Positions 1-13,842 of a stretch of 64,000 bases of DNA are shown here, piece after piece. The translations under genes were made by a program, and so were the position numbers. Within the stretch, counting starts at the first letter, position 1. Each line of letters begins with the position of its first letter. Location: assembly GCA_017871115.1 (NCBI GenBank), contig JAFCIZ010000001.1, positions 6,818,001 to 6,882,000 of the forward strand, in the 5' to 3' direction. The notes beneath the pieces were generated by a model. That model was not told the DNA's origin. It did no database searches and was given only the letters and a program-made list of their open reading frames with translations. Origin of the DNA: Cunninghamella blakesleeana. Lineage: Eukaryota; Mucoromycota; Mucoromycetes; Mucorales; Cunninghamellaceae.

Positions 1-880
1 AAATATAGTTTAAAAAGTGTGATATCATCATGGATGTCATTTAACGAACTTTATCTTGTAAATAATAAGAAAGAGGAAATAAAAAGTAATATAATTAATT
101 AGAATCGTTTCATTATCAAGCATATATAATAAATAAATATATTGTATTTTTCCTTAAAAGAGTCATGCATATTTTTAACAAAGGGAAAAATAGATATCAT
201 TGCAACTCTCGGAGATGGGTTTTTTTTTTCTAAGAGACGGACTTTAACGGATAATCAATTTTAGAAAGAAAAAAAATAATAATCATTTTTTCTTTTCCTT
301 CTTCACTCACGCTCCTACCCTTCTCTCCCCCCGTTTTTTTTCTCATTTTGAAACATAAAAAAAAAGTTTAAAAAAAGGAATGGGAATGTCATAATATTTT
401 ATTTTTGAGCGAAAGAGAGTAAACGAAAGAATCGGAGAGTCAATGTTTGTTCATCATATTTAAAAACGTGGCTAGATTTATGTACTTCAAGTCATGAGGT
501 TTTAAATATATATTTGACAAAATACCATTAAAAGTTAAAACGATGATTTTTAAAAAAAAAAAAAAATGGGTTTTTTTTATATGTATTTATTTATTTATAT
601 TTTTTATGGGGGAAAAAAATAAATAAATAAGGGGGGGGGGGAGGAGGGAAAGGCAGAGAGGCGAAGAAGGTTGAGAAAATGTATACACAAAATCATATCA
701 TATACACATAAATATATCTTTTTTTTTTTTTTTTTTTTTGATAATAAATAAAAATATAATAATAGTAATAATGATAATAATAATAATAATAATAAATAAA
801 TAAATAATATGAGAATGAAAAAAAAAAAGGGGAAACTATACACATATACTACTAAAATAAATAAATAAATAAATACTCAT
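1..880. other. Intergenic, 3' of homeobox gene
   Basis: No gene is supported here. The stretch is AT-rich, with long A and T homopolymers, an AAT/ATA-rich segment near 740-800 and a G-run near 630-640. It lies downstream of the minus-strand homeobox gene and probably contains its 3' UTR. A minus-strand reading near 604-843 is only poly-Phe/Leu/Lys from low-complexity DNA. Confidence 0.6.
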
Positions 881-2337
881 TTACATCAACATCATTTGTT
901 GAAGATAAAGTTGCTGTTGTTGTTGTTGATGATGATGATGAGGATCCATATTAGAATAGTAAAATGGAGCTTGTAACATCATGGATTTATCCATCATATA
1001 ATGAGATGTGGTGGGAGTATTAGTGTTCATACCCATATTAAAAGGTTCAGGTGTAGCTGAAGGAGATACAGTAAAATCATCCATCATTAATAATGGAGAA
1101 ACAATGAATTTAGAGGCCAATTCAGGAATGCAAGTCATCATTTCAATCACCATTTGTTGCAACAATGTGTAATCACCTTGGATTTCATGAATTAATAATT
1201 GACTGGCTTGCTTTTCTTCCGAGAAATCACCACAGCGAACCCATTCATTTTGATTTAATAAACACATGGAAAAGATCAATTGTTGAGGATCTACCTGTAA
1301 ATCCAATTGGCTTAAAGAGAAATCACCAGTGATGTTGGTATTAAAACTTAATTGATGAATGGCTGATAATGGGAATTGAATACGGAATTGTTGTCCTCCA
1401 GATTGGATTTGGTAAGTCACTTCCTTTTTGTTCATAGTACATAAGAGATCAAACGAATCAGGTTGAGTAGAAGCAAATCTTGTCCAAGTACCAATGCGGA
1501 GTAAATGGGTTGGGAGAGTAACAAAATAGGATTGGTCTTCGTTCATCGTTAACAATTGAGTTTGAATGGATGGATGATTGGTAGTGGTTGAATAATCTAT
1601 AAAAGTAAAAAAGAAAAAAATAGGAGTTTAGAATGTTTGAAAAGAAAAAAAAAAAAAAAAAAAAAAATTTTTTTAAACATTTTTTGGGTCATGAGAGAAA
1701 ACTAATCAATATATATATATATATATATTATTAATTTACCTAAAGGACGATGATCAACAACTTCAGACATAGCACGAAGATTAGTGTTATTATTATTAGA
1801 AATATTATTAGAATTATTATTGCTATTATTAGATAATAAATCTAAAGATTTAGGTTCTGGTTTAGAAGCAGATCTTGGACGACGACGAGTAGTGGGTAAT
1901 TGAGAAGGTGATGATGATTGTAATTCTTCAAAACGTTCAGGTGTCATTAAAGAACGGAACGTAGCTTGATAACGAGGTGTAGAAGACATGTTTAATGAAG
2001 AAAGTGAAGAAGGATGAATGGGATGTTGTTGTTGTTGTTGGTGATGGTCAAAAGGTTGGGGAGTAGTGTTGGCATCATTTATTTTACCATTATCTGATTT
2101 GCGAGCTTTAGCTCTACGGTTTTGAAACCATATTTGTACTGTGCGTTCAGTAATACCAAGAGTCATGGCTAAACGATGACGTATAGCAGCATCAGGTAAA
2201 GGGTTATTATTAAAAGAAGCTTGAAGTGAGTTGATTTGTGATGCACTAAGGTGAGTTCTTTTACGGGTAGGTCGTGGTCGATGACTAGCATTGATGCTAT
2301 TATTGGGTGTGAATTCAGATTGTTGAGAAACTAACAT
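881..2337 (-). CDS. Homeodomain transcription factor (Pho2/Hoy1/Htf1-like)
   Basis: Predicted exons on the minus strand are 2337-1740 and 1596-881 (437 aa), joined by one GT-AG intron that keeps frame. Residues about 22-81 form a homeodomain. The helix-3 signature WFQNRRAKARK is at about 70-80, so this is a nuclear sequence-specific DNA-binding protein. The second exon carries a fold-like region containing FVTLPTHLLRIGTW and SFDLLCTM. This resembles the conserved region that follows the homeodomain in fungal Pho2/Hoy1/Htf1 regulators of phosphate use, filamentation and conidiation; that resemblance is from memory. The C-terminus is Met-, His- and Gln-rich, and runs of Asn and Gln flank the domains. 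The start is the first ATG of the open frame and a 3.6 kb non-coding stretch lies upstream. Homeodomain identity is secure; the subfamily is moderate and the target genes are unknown. Confidence 0.88.
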
Positions 2338-3409
2338 TTTTTATTATTATTATTATTTAATATGAATGAATGGTTTGGGTAAACAAGTAAACAAAAAGTT
2401 GTAAAGATGGTTTTTTTTAATAATGAATGGTTTGGGATAAAAATAAAAAAAAAAGAATATACACAAAAATATATAAAAGAATATAAACGAATAAACGTGA
2501 ACCAGCACGAAAAAAAAGTATATATATAAGTTTTTTTTTAAAAAAGGTGTTTAAGAATAAAGAAAAAGAAAAAAGAAAAAGGAAGAAAAAAATGAAAAAA
2601 ATAGAAAAAAAGAAATTTATATTCTCAGTTTACCCTTAAAAATTAGGGGGGGGGGAGAGAAAGAAAAATATCAAATGCATGGCCAGAGGTTAGGAGAAAG
2701 TGAAAACGGAGATTGAATCAAGGTGGCGACGGACTCTCATAAGAAAATGGTTACACATCCAAAAAGTAAGATGGATTGAAGTGGGCTTGGCAAATAGTAT
2801 TTCTTCTTCACTTTCACTCTCACTTTTTTTTTATATGAATAGATTAAATCAACACATGACCTGACTTTTTTTTTTTTTTTTAGTGAACTACTTGACCAAT
2901 CATTATCTATAGGATTATATATATAAATATATATATAAATATATACATATATAAACTTATACTTTTATGTTCTATTGCATTATCATTAATATTATTATTA
3001 TTTCCCGACTTTTGTATTTTTATTATTTGATCATCATTTTTAAAAATAAAAGAATCACGATAATAAATTAATTAAACCATATTAGATTTCACTATTCAAA
3101 AAGATGACAATCATTTAATTGATGGTAATTTAAGAGATCCCTAATTTTGTCATACCATTTTAACAAAAAAACAAAAACAACAACAATTGATCATATTAAG
3201 AGAGAAAAAACCCCTTTCAAAAAAGAAAATGACCAAATAACAATACTCCTTTTTTTTGTAGGAAATATGTTTAAAAACACAATATCTTTTATTTTTTATT
3301 ATAATTGACAACGAAATGAATGAAAAAGACCATTTTATTATATATTGTTACGTATAATGATTACTATTATTACTACTAGCATCTGTTATTATTATCTATT
3401 ATTATCCTC

Positions 3410-3458
<49 letters not shown>

Positions 3459-4469
3459 TATTATTTATTTATTTATTATTTATTTTGGATAAATACTGAA
3501 AACTCCGCCTATGTACGCATGATTCTTTTTATATATGTTCGTTGGTAACACTTCTTTTATTACCCTATTTTATGATTTCGATAAAATCAAATTTCTCTGG
3601 ATTTAAGGTAGTAAATTGAAATGAATATATCCATGTTTTTTTATAAGTATGGTAAATGTGATGTTACAAAAACCTTAAAAAAAGAATGCATAAACTATCA
3701 TTCAAATCAAAAGCTCTTTAAACTCCGTGATCCTACTTGACTTTTATTACGTAAAACAAAAAAGTGCTCGAGAACAAAAATACTTTGAAGAATGTTCAAA
3801 ACGATATCATTCCTTTCATATTTTTCTTTAAAAGGAATGATTTCATCCATAGCGTATCGACTTTGAAGAAGAAAAATAAATTGTAGCTTGATGTATGGTC
3901 AAAAAAAAAAAAAAAATAATCTTCCAGCCACTAGTACAATTAATTGTTTATATGTATTTGGCAATACCTGTTTCCTTTTTTTTTTTTTGTAAACTAAAAA
4001 AATGATATGTGATATAGTTTTGAAAGCATTAAATGATATTTTATTTATTGAAAAGAGCATTTAAATATTGAATATTCAATCTAGTAATTCATTTACTTTA
4101 TAAATAATAAACCGGTCGACTTAAGCTTTAATAGGTTTTATCATAATCTTGTTATATAAACATGCTATTTCCATAGGTTGACCTTGAATAATTGAGGATT
4201 TACTTGGATTCAAGTTAAATTGCTTTTCAAATAATAATTCATTCAACTTGAACCTTTAATATATTTTTAGCATAGCCATACTCTATATGTATACCAAATT
4301 TCATATAACAATGTTGAATAATTGCTAATTTATTTAAAATTTAACGCTCAAACTAAATATGGGTTTTTTTCTCACAAATATGAAATCTGTATCCATAAAA
4401 ATTATCATGTATATATAGCAATCACTGGGTTTTTGTTACATTAAAAAGCCATAATAATTGGCTCGTTAT

Positions 4470-4500
<31 letters not shown>

Positions 4501-5925
4501 CATATATTTATATGTACAACTTTTATAGTACTTTTCAAGCAAACACACCTATCAATAGTCATGGTCACCATATAAAAACTAATATATATATATAATATAG
4601 GTGGTGCTTCCACAAATATTGGTTATGTATTTTCATTTTTTTATTTTGTTTTTGAATATATAAATATAAATATATAGATGATTATATTTCTAAGCATAAA
4701 TTCAAAATGCCATTTTAAATATATGCAAAAATAGATATAAATTAATAAAAAAAATTTTCAAACAGGAGTTTGAATTTTCAAAAGTACTCTCAACCATCTA
4801 GAATCTATACATGGAAAAAAAACCTAAAAAAGTATTAAAAAATCTATAAAAAAAAACAATATATAATATAGGAAACTAGATATGATAGATTACTATATCT
4901 TATATTTGTTCAATATATATATATATATTATCAAGCGAATAAAAGTAGTCAACTGCAAATAGATAGGAAGAAGCAACTAGACGGATGAGAATAGCAAACA
5001 AAAACTGTAGTCCCCAGCGTTTTGGATTCTATATTAAGGTTTCCTTAGTTATTAACTATTTTTTAGGTATGTAATGAAATTTTTTTTATTAACAATAAGA
5101 AATAGAGTGTCCATTTATATAATGATGACGTATATTCATTTTTATTATAAAAAAAAGTATGATAGATATCATTTTTGAAAACAACTATTAATAAAATACA
5201 GCTTTTTGGTTAAATTAAGCTAAATGAAAATAAAGTAGTTATGACAACACTTTTTATTATTATTTTATTTTAATTAATATAATGGAAAAATAAGTTTTCC
5301 TTTACAACAATCTACATTAAACCAAAACGAGTACTCTTCTTTAGTTTTGTAAAGCAAGTATTTCTATTTGTTAAAAACAACAACTTTAATTGTTATTGTC
5401 CATTCAAATTCAAGAAAAAAAAAAAAGTCGTCAAATGGGGTTCTATTTTTTTTTTTTTATAGATTGACATTATATCCAGATTTAGCGATACTCAATTAAG
5501 GTAAATATTTTCTATTAATAATTTTTTTAAAAGTCTAGAAATAAAAGACTAAATTATTAGTAATTGTGTGAATAAAAACATAAATATATATCTATATATA
5601 ATAAAAAACAAATAGTCATTTAAAATAAATCAGCATTTTATGGACCCTGATCAAAAAAATATATTTAATATATTATAGGATATAAAAAGTAGATCATTTT
5701 GCAAGATATAATGAAATGATTCGGTAAACACTTAATAAAGTCTGGATTAATTCTTATTTTAAAACGTTTAATCTCAGATATCACCCAGTATGATTTTTTT
5801 TTCAAAGTCCATGCATATTTTTACGTATATAATTTAAACTAAAATAATTATTTTTCTTTCTTTCTTTTCTTTTCATTTCTATATTATAGACTAAATAGAT
5901 TATTTTAATAACAAAATAAAAGATA
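2338..5925. other. Long intergenic region between homeobox gene and MscS-A
   Basis: About 3.6 kb with no supportable gene. Just upstream of the homeobox gene (2338-2900) are A-rich tracts and a less AT-rich patch near 2680-2800, plausibly its promoter and leader. An (ATT)n microsatellite sits at about 3410-3460 and TA-runs near 4480 and 4915. The remainder is AT-rich with no long open frame. Confidence 0.6.
3410..3460. repeat. (ATT)n microsatellite
   Basis: About 16 uninterrupted ATT triplets, followed by ATTT variants, in non-coding DNA. Confidence 0.9.
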
Positions 5926-8917
5926 ATGGGGAAACATACAAAATCAGTACGAATAGCACCTGAAGATGAAAATAGATTAATTGATGGTAAATAATAAAGA
6001 AGGAAAAAAAAAAACAAGACCTGTTTAATTATTAAAATAAAAACAATTAATCTCAACTATAAATATGTCAAAAAATATATTCACTTTTTATTATTATTAT
6101 TATTTAAAATAATAGAAGCAGCACCAATGCCTCAAGTTGATGAAAAATCATTTTATAGCATTGATATGATAGAAAATACTAGTAATATACAACCCAAAGA
6201 CTACACACCAACACCTCCACCGTTTTCACCTGTCAAATTAAAAGACGATCAACACTATAATGATATAATCGATGATGATGATGATACTTATAACAATAGT
6301 AATCGTAGTAGTAGTAGTGAACATGGGTATCAAGATTTAAGAAAAGAAATTGAAGAAGATAAAAAATTATATCAAGCTCCTTCCGAAGATGATGACGATG
6401 AATTCGATTGGAACGACGACCCTGATAAACCTACCACATTAAATAGAAAAATCACAAAAAGAGAACGAATTCAAAAAGCTATGCAACGGCCTTGTTGCTG
6501 GAGTTATTTATCTTCTTTTATGAAACGGTTAATCATTGGTTTGATTGGTTCCTTGATTTTTGTTGCCATCGCTTTGTTGGTTTACTATTATTTGCCAACT
6601 CCTACGGAAGAAGAGCAAAATGATCCTCATTTTGCTAATATAAGAAGCAATGTGCAATTATGGATGTATTGGGCTGCTTTTATGTGGCATATTGGTTGGA
6701 TAACGTCAATGATTCTTGAAGCCATTCCTTCCATTGTTTCTCTATGGGTGAAAATCTTTGTTGGTAGACGATCCGAAAAAGTGAAATCTCGTTTAGAGGT
6801 AAATATATATAATTATAAAAAGGAAAAAAGGGAAAAAAAAGAAAAAAAAAATCAATCTGAGACATATCCAATTAAAAATTATTCTCCTCTATAAAAAAAA
6901 CTATTAACATATGTAACTAATCTATGGCCATTATTATTTTTAATTAATTATTTATATATACATAGTATTATATGTCGATGAAACCTTACATAATTATTCT
7001 TTTCCTTGGTGCTTGGAATTGGGGAAGCTGGGCTTTTCTTTTAGATGTTTTGTATTCGGTAAATAATAATAATAATAATAATTACAGAATATGAGACTAA
7101 ATATATTACATAAATGATTGCTATATAACTATTATTAATTATAACCATTTATTAATATATAGTCTGTTAAAAAACAAGGCTACTCTGCTATCGTTTCAAA
7201 AATTTTTGCTTTGATTTTTTCTTGCACATGTTTCTTATTTGTCCAAAAATTAATCATTCAACTTATAGGTAAAAAGATTAAAATAAAAATATAAAAAATC
7301 GGAATTTAAAATATGATCACATTTGATTTTTTTTTTTAAATTTAATTCTTATTTCTGCTTTTTTTTAAACGTATTTAGCTACACGTTTTCATAGATCAGC
7401 TTATTCTGAACGAATTGAAGAAAATAAATATTCACTTAAAGGTACAGAAAATAACAATTATAATAATAATAGCAATAATAGTAACAATAATAATAATTTA
7501 TTATTTTTTTTTTTTTTTTTACTACATAGTGTTGGACTCTTTAAGTAAATCAGAAGGAAAAAAATCAAGACCAGACAGTAGTAATAATAATTTGCGACAA
7601 AGAGTGAAATCCAATGAATCTCAAGAAAGTAGCAATAGTACTTTAGAAAATTCATCCTATGCAAGTGGCTATAATGGACAAATGAAAACCAAGCCCAACT
7701 ATCAGCGTAATCAATCTTCAGATAAATTAAATAACTTTCAAAAAAAGATGCAAAGTTATATTTTGACAGATAATCCACAAAAATTAGTACGTATGCAAAC
7801 ACGTAAAACAGATATTAACTCAGACAATCATGCAAAAAAGGTGGCCAAGAAATTATTTTATGCTTTAGCTTATCCTCATGGGGCTTTTTCAACTAATCCA
7901 AACTTTACTTTCGATCAGCAACAAAATAAACAAGGAGAAGCAAAAATGTTGGAAAGACATCATTTTAGACCTTATTTTAAAACAGAAGAAGAAACACAAA
8001 GGGCATATGAGTTATTTGATAAAGATGGAAATGGAGATATCAGTCGTAGAGAATTCCGTGATACTGTGATTGGTATATATCGTGAACGAAAATCTTTGGC
8101 TCAATGTATTCGAGATACTAGTCAAGCTCTTGGCAAAATTGATATTATTATCTTTTTGATATTTTTATTCATTAACATCTTTATTTGTATTTCTGCTATA
8201 TTTGGTGTGAATCTATATCAAGCCTTGATTCCTTTGGGAACATTTATTATGGGCCTTTCCTTTATGTTTTCAGAAACAGTAAAAGTGGCTTTTCAAAGTA
8301 TCATGTTTTTATTCGTCACCCATCCTTATGATGCTGGGGATTATTGTATCATTGATTCACAAACGTTACTTGTGCATAATATGGGGATTACAGGGACTGT
8401 TTTCATTCGTGCCGATGGACAAAAAATTTATGCACCTACTTCTGTTTTAATGACCAAGTTAATCACCAATGTAAGAAGATCTCCTAGTATGGGTGAATCT
8501 ATCACCTTGAACGTGGACTTCCGTACTTCAACTGATTTAATCTTTACTTTACGTGATCGATTAGCAGCATGGGTCAATGATCAACCAAGAGAATATGCTT
8601 CCGGTTTTGATGTACGATTACAAGATATTATGGATATGAATAAATTGGTATTGACCATTTGGTTACCCCATAAGACAAATTGGCAAGACATTGGCAAACG
8701 ACTTCAGCGTAGAAATCGGTTTATGTTTTATTTAAAGGATACCCTTCATGAACTTCGTATTCGCTACGAACTACCCGCACAACGTTTTACTTCTGAAAAA
8801 GAATTCGAAGATGATCTTAATTTAACAGCTACTACTCCTCAATCCTTTGGTGGTATTGCTCATCATGCAAGAATGTATAGAAATCAATCCACTTCTAATG
8901 CTGTGGATGGTAGTTAA
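5926..8917 (+). CDS. MscS-like mechanosensitive channel with EF-hand (copy A)
   Basis: Predicted exons are 5926-5986, 6116-6798, 6966-7058, 7163-7268, 7379-7441 and 7530-8917 (797 aa), and every junction is GT-AG and in frame. The N-terminal tail is acidic with an EFDW motif at about 116-119 and a CCW motif just before the first membrane segment (about 158-178). Further hydrophobic segments follow. The EF-hand loop DKDGNGDISRRE is at 499-510 and the MscS pore region and beta domain follow (FIMGLSFMF, THPYDAGD, ADGQKIYAPTSVL). The order of membrane segments, EF-hand and MscS domain matches fission-yeast Msy1/Msy2, endomembrane channels that shape calcium release after hypo-osmotic shock. Exon 1 is a 61-base mini-exon placed by analogy with copies B and C; translation from the ATG at 6127 is a fallback. 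This is the first of three tandem paralogues. Confidence 0.92.
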
Positions 8918-10531
8918 AAAAAAAAGCATAGGCTCACTTTTTTATTCTACCCTGTAAATAAACTTTAAAAACTATATTTATATTTAACTTAGAATTTATT
9001 ATTTTGAATATATATATATATGATTATTATATAATGTAAATATTATTATTTCAATCGACTTCGTTTCCATTCTATAATAACACCAGTATCCTTTTTCTTT
9101 AATTTATTGAAACATATATATGGAGTTTCAGCATAAAAAACTACCCATTTCTGAAAAATAATTTTTTTACGATCTTTCAGTAAAAATATTCAAGTACATT
9201 ATTCATTTTAATTTTTTATAATTATGACACGTTAAAGGTACTATAATATAATTTATTTTTTAATAAGCAAATTAATAGCATCAAATAGTTATAAAGAAAT
9301 TAAAAAAAAAAAAAAAAAATTAAACCCCAGTTTCTAGCAAAACATTTTTAAGCTTAATCAGTAATTTTTTTTATTATCTTTTAATTATTTATAAATCAAT
9401 ATTTTATTAATTAATTATACTTATACATTAAATAAAACTACTCAATTTATAATAATAATAATAATAGCAATAATACAGTGAATCTATAAGACTTTTTAAA
9501 GATAACAATATCTATATATCAAAACAAAAGAAAAATCTACTTCATAAAAAACAAACAAAAAAAAGCGATAAATAGCAATTTTGTTCAAATGAGTCAGTAG
9601 TAATACACAATAGTCTATTCAAATCCTTCTATATACATTTCATTAAATAGGACATTTTCTTATATATATAGTAATAATAGCTTTGTAAGCTTTGTAAGCT
9701 TTTACCTTATAATATATATGTATTTTTAAAATAGAAAGAAAAAAAATTAAAAGTAGTATGAAATTAGTACTTACCATTTTAAACTTTCATTTTTATTATA
9801 TCCCCCCTTATTCTGTTGGTATAAGCATGCGTAAAACGGCAATAGTAACAATAATAGTATTTAATATAGATATGCATACATGTATTGCAGTGTCATCGCC
9901 AGATCTATTTAATTATTTTACTAACAGTATTATGAATGAATGCCCTTTGATCAACAATTCAAAATAAATATCTTTTTACAATAGTAATAGTTTTTTAAGG
10001 TCTGCAATATAATAATTGACTCTATGTACTAAAAATGGATCAACTTCGGCGGCTCCATTTTTATTTATTTTTTAAACAACATCATTTTATCTGATAAACT
10101 TCACTCTTTGTCGTAATAAACATTTTAATAATTACTTACTTATTTTATGTATGGCAACTTGAAAAATGTATGATATAGTATAACAGCTCTCAATTGTTTG
10201 GGAAAGTTTAAATAGATTTTCACTTTTTCTCTCCGTACCCTTTTTGGTAATATAATGGATTAAATAACTTTGTTTATATATCTTGAACGGATTCTTCTGA
10301 AACAATGTATAAAAAAAACATGGATTTTTAGAATCCATACATGCATTCTATTTTATCAATATTATCAACAATTGGTAATGTTTATAATCAACTCAGTGGT
10401 TTTGGAATCTTTTATTATTTAAACTCCTTTACATTTCCTTTTTTAAATATCCTTTTTACCATCTTTTATTCTTTTATCTTATATATTCCTATTTTAAAAA
10501 TATATATATATATATATATTAATTCTTAACT
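8918..10531. other. Intergenic between MscS-A and MscS-B
   Basis: AT-rich with no supported gene. It holds the 3' end of copy A (AATAAA-like sequence near 8954), a short tandem of agctttgta near 9680-9700, an isolated hairpin at 10030-10063 and TA-rich DNA just before copy B. Open readings at 9758-9967, 10132-10338 and 10341-10529 have no family features. Confidence 0.55.
10030..10063. other. Perfect 10-bp inverted repeat with GC-rich loop
   Basis: Arms taaaaatgga (10030-10039) and tccattttta (10054-10063) pair perfectly around a 14-base loop that is markedly richer in G and C than the surrounding DNA. It lies in the MscS-A/MscS-B spacer. The function is unknown. Confidence 0.7.
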
Positions 10532-10957
10532 ATGGAGGAATATGAAAAAAAGAAATTACATACTAATAATACAACAAACAATCAATATACCATAAATGAA
10601 AGTACGTAATATATAAAAATATAAGTAATAAATAATAAATAATAAACAATAAATAATAAACAATAAATAATAAACAATAAATAATAAACAATATATAATA
10701 AATAATAAAACGGAATGAAATTTTGACATATCTAATTTTATATTTAATATTATTATTTTTTATGTATGTAGATCATAGGTCAACAGTTAACCCAACAGAA
10801 AATTCTTATGCTATTAATATGGAATATCCACATCAAAATGAATCTAATTCATCAGAACCAGCTTATTTACCTAGCAATAATAATAAAAAATATGATGAGA
10901 AAAAAGATAAAACCTATTACCAACAACATGAAGATGGTATTAATACTGAAACAGAAA

Positions 10958-10988
<31 letters not shown>

Positions 10989-13151
10989 CATTCAGATCAT
11001 GGAAGAAATTGATGACGATGAAGAAGATGATGATAATAATACCTGTATCGACAATGATAATGAAACTTACGTATATGCTGCTACACCCAATACTGAAAAA
11101 AATCAAAAAGAAGATCGGGATAATGCCATCATTCAACAACAATCAAAAGCACCGTCAACGAAAAATGATTACATCAAAAACTCAAAAGATAACACTAAAA
11201 ACTTGATTAATGGTGTTCAATTATCAGAAACATTTACACAAGAAGAAAAAAATTTAAATGGTAACATAGAAGAAGATGATGAATTTGACTGGAACGAAGA
11301 TCCTGAAATTAAGTTAAAAAGAAGTCGAACAGCAAGAGAAAAATTAAAAGAAAAGAGCAACAATACATACTGCTGCTGGCATTATTTGACCCCCCTAGTG
11401 CAACGCTCCATTATTGCCCTTGTTGGCTCGAGTATTTTTATCATTATTAGTCTCTGTGTTCATTATTTAATACCTAGAGCTACACCCGAACAACAAAGTG
11501 ATCCGAACTTTAGAAATATTAGTGACAATGTACAAGTATGGATGTGGTGGGCTTGTTTCATGTGGACAGATGCCTGGGTTATAGCTGTAGTAGTCCATCT
11601 TGTTCCTTCTGCCGTTTCTCTATTGGTGAAAATTTTTTCTGGCAGTCGATCTGAAAAAGTGAAAACTCGTTTAATTGTAAGTTTTAAAAATTAAAAGTTA
11701 AAAATTAAATATATAAAAGAATAAGAAAAGGAAGGATTAGTTTATTAACATCCCTTTATTCTTTCTTTCATTTTTTGTAGTATTACATGTCGATGAAACG
11801 CTATATTATTTTGACATTATTATGTCTCACTAACTGGGCTACTTTCCACGTTTTACGTTTTAATTTATTTCCAGTAAGAAAGATGAAACACAATAGTATT
11901 AAATTATAATTGTTGTTACTCATTTTATTTATTCTGGTTCCTTATTTGCTTTTATATAGTCTATTCAAAACCAAAGCTATTCTATAACTGTGGCTAAAGT
12001 ATTTGGTTTTATTGGTGTTTTAACAATATTTTTATTTGTTCAAAAATTTCTTATGTTAATCATCAGTAAGTTTATTTCTTTATTTATCATAGTCAATTTT
12101 AGAACCATATTAAATATTTAATGGCTATCTTTTTTACGATTTTTTTAACTCTAATATAGGTTTAACATTCCATTGCTCTGCTTATGAAGACCGCATTGAG
12201 GCCCTTAAATATTCCAGATCTGGTAATATAAAAATAAATATGTACATTTATATATAATATATTATTTATTATTATTATTTAATTATTTTAGTATGGCTTT
12301 TAATTTTTATTTTGTTTTTGTTAACTTTTTTGTAGTATTGGATGCATTAAGTAAAGCTGAAGATAAAAGATTCAACCCTGTATGTTGTCCAAATGCTAAA
12401 CTGCCAGGTTTTGAGCTATCTGATAATCATGGTGATAGTTCCAATAATATGGCTGAAGGTCAGCGACAACCTATAGCGCCAGGCAACTCAACTCGAGAAA
12501 AAGTTAAAAATTTTGGCAAAAAAATAAAAAGTTATATTATAACGGATAACCCTGAACTCTTTGGTAAAATTGAAGAGAAAGATGTTGATGTAACGTCAAA
12601 AAAATATGCTAAAAAAGTTGCCAAAAAGCTATTCTATGCATTAGCTTACCCTTATGGTGTCCCTCATCATTTATATAAACCTAATGGTAAAATTGGTGGT
12701 ACAAAAATGTTAGAGAAGCATCATTTCCGCCCATTTTTTAAATCAGATGAAGAAGCAGAACAAGCATTTAATATATTTGACAAGGATGGCAATGGTGATA
12801 TTAGTCGAAAGGAATTTCGTGATACTGTAATTGGTATTTATGAAGAACGTGCTCTACTTTCTGAATGTATTAAGGACACAAGTCAAGCTTTGGGAAAAGT
12901 TGATATTATTTTATTCATTATCTTTTTAATCATTGCAATATTTGTTTGTATGTCAACTATTTTTGGTGTGAACCTTTATCAAATTTTATTACCTTTAGGT
13001 ACTTTTATTATGGGTCTCTCCTTTATGTTTTCAGAAACTGTCAAAGTTGCTTTTCAAAGTATCATGTTTTTATTTGTGACACATCCATACGATATAGGTA
13101 AATAAATATAATGCATAATATATAAAAACACAATGATATTGATGGATAAAA

Positions 13152-13190
<39 letters not shown>

Positions 13191-13842
13191 TGATTTCTAA
13201 ATAAATAATTTTTTTGTATTATTTTATTTTATTTTATTTTATTTTTATTTATTTATTTAAAAAAAAGGTGATGTTGTTTATATAGATGATGTTCGATTGA
13301 CTGTTTTTAATATGGGAATCTCCGGTACAATTTTTATTCGCTCGGATGGACAAAAAATGTATGCACCTACATCCGTTTTGATGACTAAATTTATTTATAA
13401 TGCAAGAAGATCAGGCGATATGGGCGAATCAGTTCTATTCAGTGTGGATTTCCGTACACCAACCGACTTAATTTTTACTCTACGCGATCGTTTGGATGAA
13501 TGGGTATCAAATCACCCAAGAGATTTTACAAGTGGCTTTGATGTAAGGATTAGTGACATTATTAATGTCAATAAAGTGGTACTATCGGCTTGGATACCTC
13601 ATAAAGGTAATTGGCAAGATGGAGGAAAAAGACTTCAACGTTTAAATAAATTTATGTTTTATTTAAAAGATACTCTTCATGAACTGAATATTCAATATGA
13701 ATTACCTCCTCAACAATATACAACTGACTCTTTTTACAAGGATGTTCAGAATACCTCTCTCGTATCTTCTGCTTACAAAGATGATTATAAAACGACTAAA
13801 TTATTTAAAAATAGCAAAATGCAAGGTGATGTAGATAATTAA
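10532..13842 (+). CDS. MscS-like mechanosensitive channel with EF-hand (copy B)
   Basis: Predicted exons are 10532-10601, 10772-11676, 11781-11873, 11960-12065, 12160-12222, 12336-13097 and 13268-13842 (857 aa). The first five introns match copies A and C in position and phase. The seventh exon is created by an extra intron (13098-13267) inside the MscS domain, at HPYDIG-D, which the paralogues lack. The acidic tail contains a run of about ten Asp, the EFDW motif and a CCW motif before the first membrane segment. The EF-hand loop DKDGNGDISRKE is at 561-572, followed by the same pore motif FIMGLSFMF and DGQKMYAPTSVL. Likely role as for copy A: a calcium-regulated tension-gated channel of internal membranes. 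The start ATG opens a 70-base exon homologous in position to the first exons of A and C. Confidence 0.92.
13098..13267 (+). other. Copy-B-specific intron in the MscS domain
   Basis: Splicing G|GTAAAT...AAAAAAG|GT restores the HPYDIGD reading that A and C encode without interruption. The intron holds an A homopolymer of about 30 bases (about 13154-13185) and ATTTT-type repeats. Confidence 0.85.

Noticed and set aside
604..843. 79-aa minus-strand ORF
   Set aside because: Poly-Phe/Leu/Lys from T/A and AAT runs; no protein-like composition.
3345..3548. 67-aa plus-strand ORF
   Set aside because: Translation of the (ATT)n microsatellite (poly-Ile).
4422..4613. 63-aa minus-strand ORF
   Set aside because: Made mainly of TA-repeat translation (YIYIYI); no homology features.
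9758..9967. 69-aa plus-strand ORF between MscS-A and MscS-B
   Set aside because: No domain, no conserved motif, AT-driven composition; kept as spacer.
10132..10338. 68-aa minus-strand ORF
   Set aside because: Slightly protein-like but isolated, without motifs or a recognised splice partner; insufficient support.
13154..13185. Assembly gap or frameshift in MscS-B
   Set aside because: A clean GT-AG intron spans the A-run and keeps frame, so no break is needed.
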